Assembly: GCA_021777365.1 (NCBI GenBank)
Contig: JAJYDP010000205.1
Location: forward strand, 1 to 7,167
Origin: Chloroflexota bacterium
GTDB taxonomy: Bacteria > Chloroflexota > Limnocylindria > Limnocylindrales > CSP1-4
DNA length: 7,167 bases
Direction of reading: 5' to 3'
Positions 5,745-7,167 of the stretch are shown piece after piece (the first letter of the stretch is position 1; every line of letters begins with the position of its first letter). The notes beneath the pieces are model-generated. The model did no database searches, was not told the DNA's origin, and saw only the letters and a list, made by a program, of their open reading frames with translations. The translations under genes and the position numbers were made by a program.

Positions 5745-6923
5745 TCACCAGGACCACACCTGGACCCGGTTGTTCCGCCAGTCCGTGACATAAACGCGCC
5801 CGCGCGCATCGACGGCCACGCCGTTCGGGTACTCGAAGCCGCCATCGGCGGTCCCCTCCACCCCGAACCGTCCGATGAACCTGGGCGCGCGTTCGCCCGC
5901 CTCGTATGCCTGGTAGACCTGCACTCCCTGTGCCATCGTGTCGACGACGTAGACGCGCCCGTCGCCGTCGACGGCGGTACCGCGAGGAATGCCGAGGTCG
6001 CCCTCGGCGGAGCCGCGACGGATCACCGAGGCCTGCTGACCGGACGCGTCGAACACGACGAGCCGGCCGTTGTTGCTGTCCGAGACGTAGATGTAGCCCC
6101 GGCCGTCGACGGCGACGCCGTTCGGGAAGTTGAGCAGGCCGGCGGTCCCGATCGTGCGGACGAGCTTCCCGTCCTGGTCGAACTCGTGGACCCTGTGGTA
6201 CGGCCCGCTGACGTCGGTGACGAACAGGTCGCCACGCTGATCGAAGGACAGCCCCAGGGGCTGCCACCCGACGAGCGTCGGCCCGGGATCGAACGTCCTC
6301 CTGTAGACACCGTCCGAGGAGAAGACGTAGATCGAGCCGGTCGGGCGATCGGTGACGTACAGGTCGCCGCTGGTCGGATTGAGGGCGACGTAGACGGGCG
6401 CGTGCTGCGAGCCCGTCGCCGACGGGGGCGTCACCGTCGCGAGCAGGCGCCCACCACGGTCGAAGACGAGGACCTTCGCGTCCTGTTCCGTCTGCGTCAC
6501 GTAGATTCGGCTGCCGTCGGGGCTCACCGCAACCCCTGTCGGCGCACTCACGCCGTAGACACTGAACGCGTAGTGCGGGACCTGCTCCACGGTGATGACC
6601 GGCAACGGAAGCTGGGTGATCGGCTTGCGGTTGAGCAGGTACCAACCAGTGAAGACCACGAACACGGCGAACACGCTCGTCAGCAGGACGAGAAGCGCCT
6701 TCCGACGACCGGTCATGGGCGCCGCCTCGACGGGGCCGGGACTCGACGCGGCTTCGGCCTCCGTCGCGGGTCCTGTGCCCGTGTCCGGGGCTGCCGCTGG
6801 CGGCTCGGCGACGCCGACCGGATTCTCGGGCGCTGCGCCGGGCGCACCCGCACACTCGACGATCGGAAGGGATTCTCCCGCATCGGCCGGCGTGGGCTCG
6901 AACTCGCTCGTCATCTCACGCAC
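5745..6923 (-). CDS. Single-pass membrane protein with six-blade NHL beta-propeller
   Basis: The start is either GTG 6923 (392 residues, GGGAG five bases upstream) or ATG 6914 (389 residues, one base after the upstream stop). Residues 1-70 are an acidic Ala/Pro-rich cytoplasmic tail. GRRK at 72-75 precedes a membrane segment at about 76-97, giving an N-in, C-out topology. The rest is six NHL-type repeats, with cores at about 128-155 (APTGVAVSPDGSRIYVT), 177-205, 221-250, 267-292 (FPNGVAVDGRGYIYVSD), 312-337 and 366-392 (YPNGVAVDARGRVYVTDWRN). They end exactly at the C-terminus, which fits a closed six-blade propeller. NHL propellers usually act as binding platforms or, in some cases, lyases; no catalytic residues are evident here. 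Its position directly before two multiheme genes suggests a scaffold or assembly factor facing the same compartment as the cytochromes. I recall NHL genes beside some Geobacter outer-surface cytochromes, including the omcS region. Confidence 0.93.
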   Translation of the reverse strand: MREMTSEFEPTPADAGESLPIVECAGAPGAAPENPVGVAEPPAAAPDTGTGPATEAEAASSPGPVEAAPMTGRRKALLVLLTSVFAVFVVFTGWYLLNRKPITQLPLPVITVEQVPHYAFSVYGVSAPTGVAVSPDGSRIYVTQTEQDAKVLVFDRGGRLLATVTPPSATGSQHAPVYVALNPTSGDLYVTDRPTGSIYVFSSDGVYRRTFDPGPTLVGWQPLGLSFDQRGDLFVTDVSGPYHRVHEFDQDGKLVRTIGTAGLLNFPNGVAVDGRGYIYVSDSNNGRLVVFDASGQQASVIRRGSAEGDLGIPRGTAVDGDGRVYVVDTMAQGVQVYQAYEAGERAPRFIGRFGVEGTADGGFEYPNGVAVDARGRVYVTDWRNNRVQVWSW

Positions 6924-7167
6924 CCGGGCTCCCGGCGGCCGACGGCGCGACGCCCGGTGGCGCCCCGCCCACGCGGCTCAAACCGCTGACGGCGTTGAAG
7001 TCCGTGGGATTCGCGTCCAGGACGCGCGCGTAGTACGCCGCGGCCGCCTTGCCGTCGCCGGCATCCTCGGCGATGAGCCCGAGCCCGAGCAGGGCATCGG
7101 TGGCGTGCGGACCGGTCGCCAGCGCCTCGAGGGTGGTCTTCGCCTCCGCCGGACGCTTCTCGCAGAA
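6916..7167 (-). CDS. TPR protein, C-terminal fragment (5' end outside window)
   Basis: My translation from the window edge gives 83 residues ending at TGA 6918-6916. Residues 22-56 are one TPR unit (LLGLGLIAEDAGDGKAAAAY, later ARVLDANPTD), followed by a short helix-like SGLSRVG and a flexible Pro/Ala tail (GGAPPGVAPSAAGSPGA). The stop is followed by a single G and then the ATG of the NHL gene (TGAGATG), or the two genes overlap by 8 bases if the GTG start is used. Tight translational coupling is therefore likely. The TPR unit is similar in style to those in the gene at the other end of the window, so the two may be paralogues or a duplicated helper. How far it extends and whether it has a membrane anchor cannot be seen. 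Confidence 0.82.
   Translation of the reverse strand, partial: FCEKRPAEAKTTLEALATGPHATDALLGLGLIAEDAGDGKAAAAYYARVLDANPTDFNAVSGLSRVGGAPPGVAPSAAGSPGA

Noticed and set aside
3267..6989. A 1,240-codon plus-strand open frame opposite the cytochrome and NHL genes
   Set aside because: Its product is Arg/Gly/Asp-rich with no signal, heme motif or domain. It lies antisense to three well-supported genes. In very GC-rich DNA stop-free antisense frames are common.
1..7167. tRNA, rRNA, insertion sequence or attachment site
   Set aside because: None was seen. The window is almost fully coding on one strand, with no transposase or integrase-like protein and no recognisable RNA gene.

Overview
The window is a very GC-rich bacterial segment in which every supported gene is on the minus strand. 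It therefore reads from high to low coordinates: TPR protein (C-terminus only) -> membrane-anchored NHL beta-propeller -> hexaheme cytochrome c -> very large octaheme surface cytochrome -> 265-base gap -> TPR protein (N-terminus only). The first three junctions are tight (1, 114 and about 12 bases), so these four genes look like one operon. Base composition, Ala/Gly/Pro-rich proteins, GTG starts and a long Pro-rich wall-spanning style linker suggest a high-GC, possibly single-membrane soil or sediment lineage such as Chloroflexota, or less likely Actinomycetota. This is a guess, because no phylogenetic marker is present.

Layout: 6916-7167 is the end of a TPR protein. 5745-6923 is a single-pass membrane protein with a six-blade NHL propeller. 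5631-5744 is a leader with two small hairpins and a strong Shine-Dalgarno. 4407-5630 is a secreted hexaheme cytochrome whose six heme motifs and surrounding residues follow the order I remember for Geobacter OmcS, the subunit of an extracellular cytochrome filament. 1032-4394 is a roughly 1,114-1,120-residue secreted protein: signal, Pro-rich linker with a 114-base tandem duplication, about 530 residues of beta-type domains, then seven CXXCH sites and one CX3CH site. 767-1031 is a non-coding gap rich in inverted repeats. 1-766 is a membrane-anchored TPR protein with a J-domain-like N-terminal region.

Proposed joint role (inference): secretion, assembly and surface anchoring of an electron-conducting multiheme cytochrome system, possibly a cytochrome nanowire. 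The hexaheme protein would be the conducting subunit, the octaheme protein a wall-spanning partner or terminus, and the propeller and TPR proteins assembly or maturation factors. No cytochrome c maturation (Ccm/Ccs) core gene, porin, transposase, RNA gene or CRISPR array was seen.
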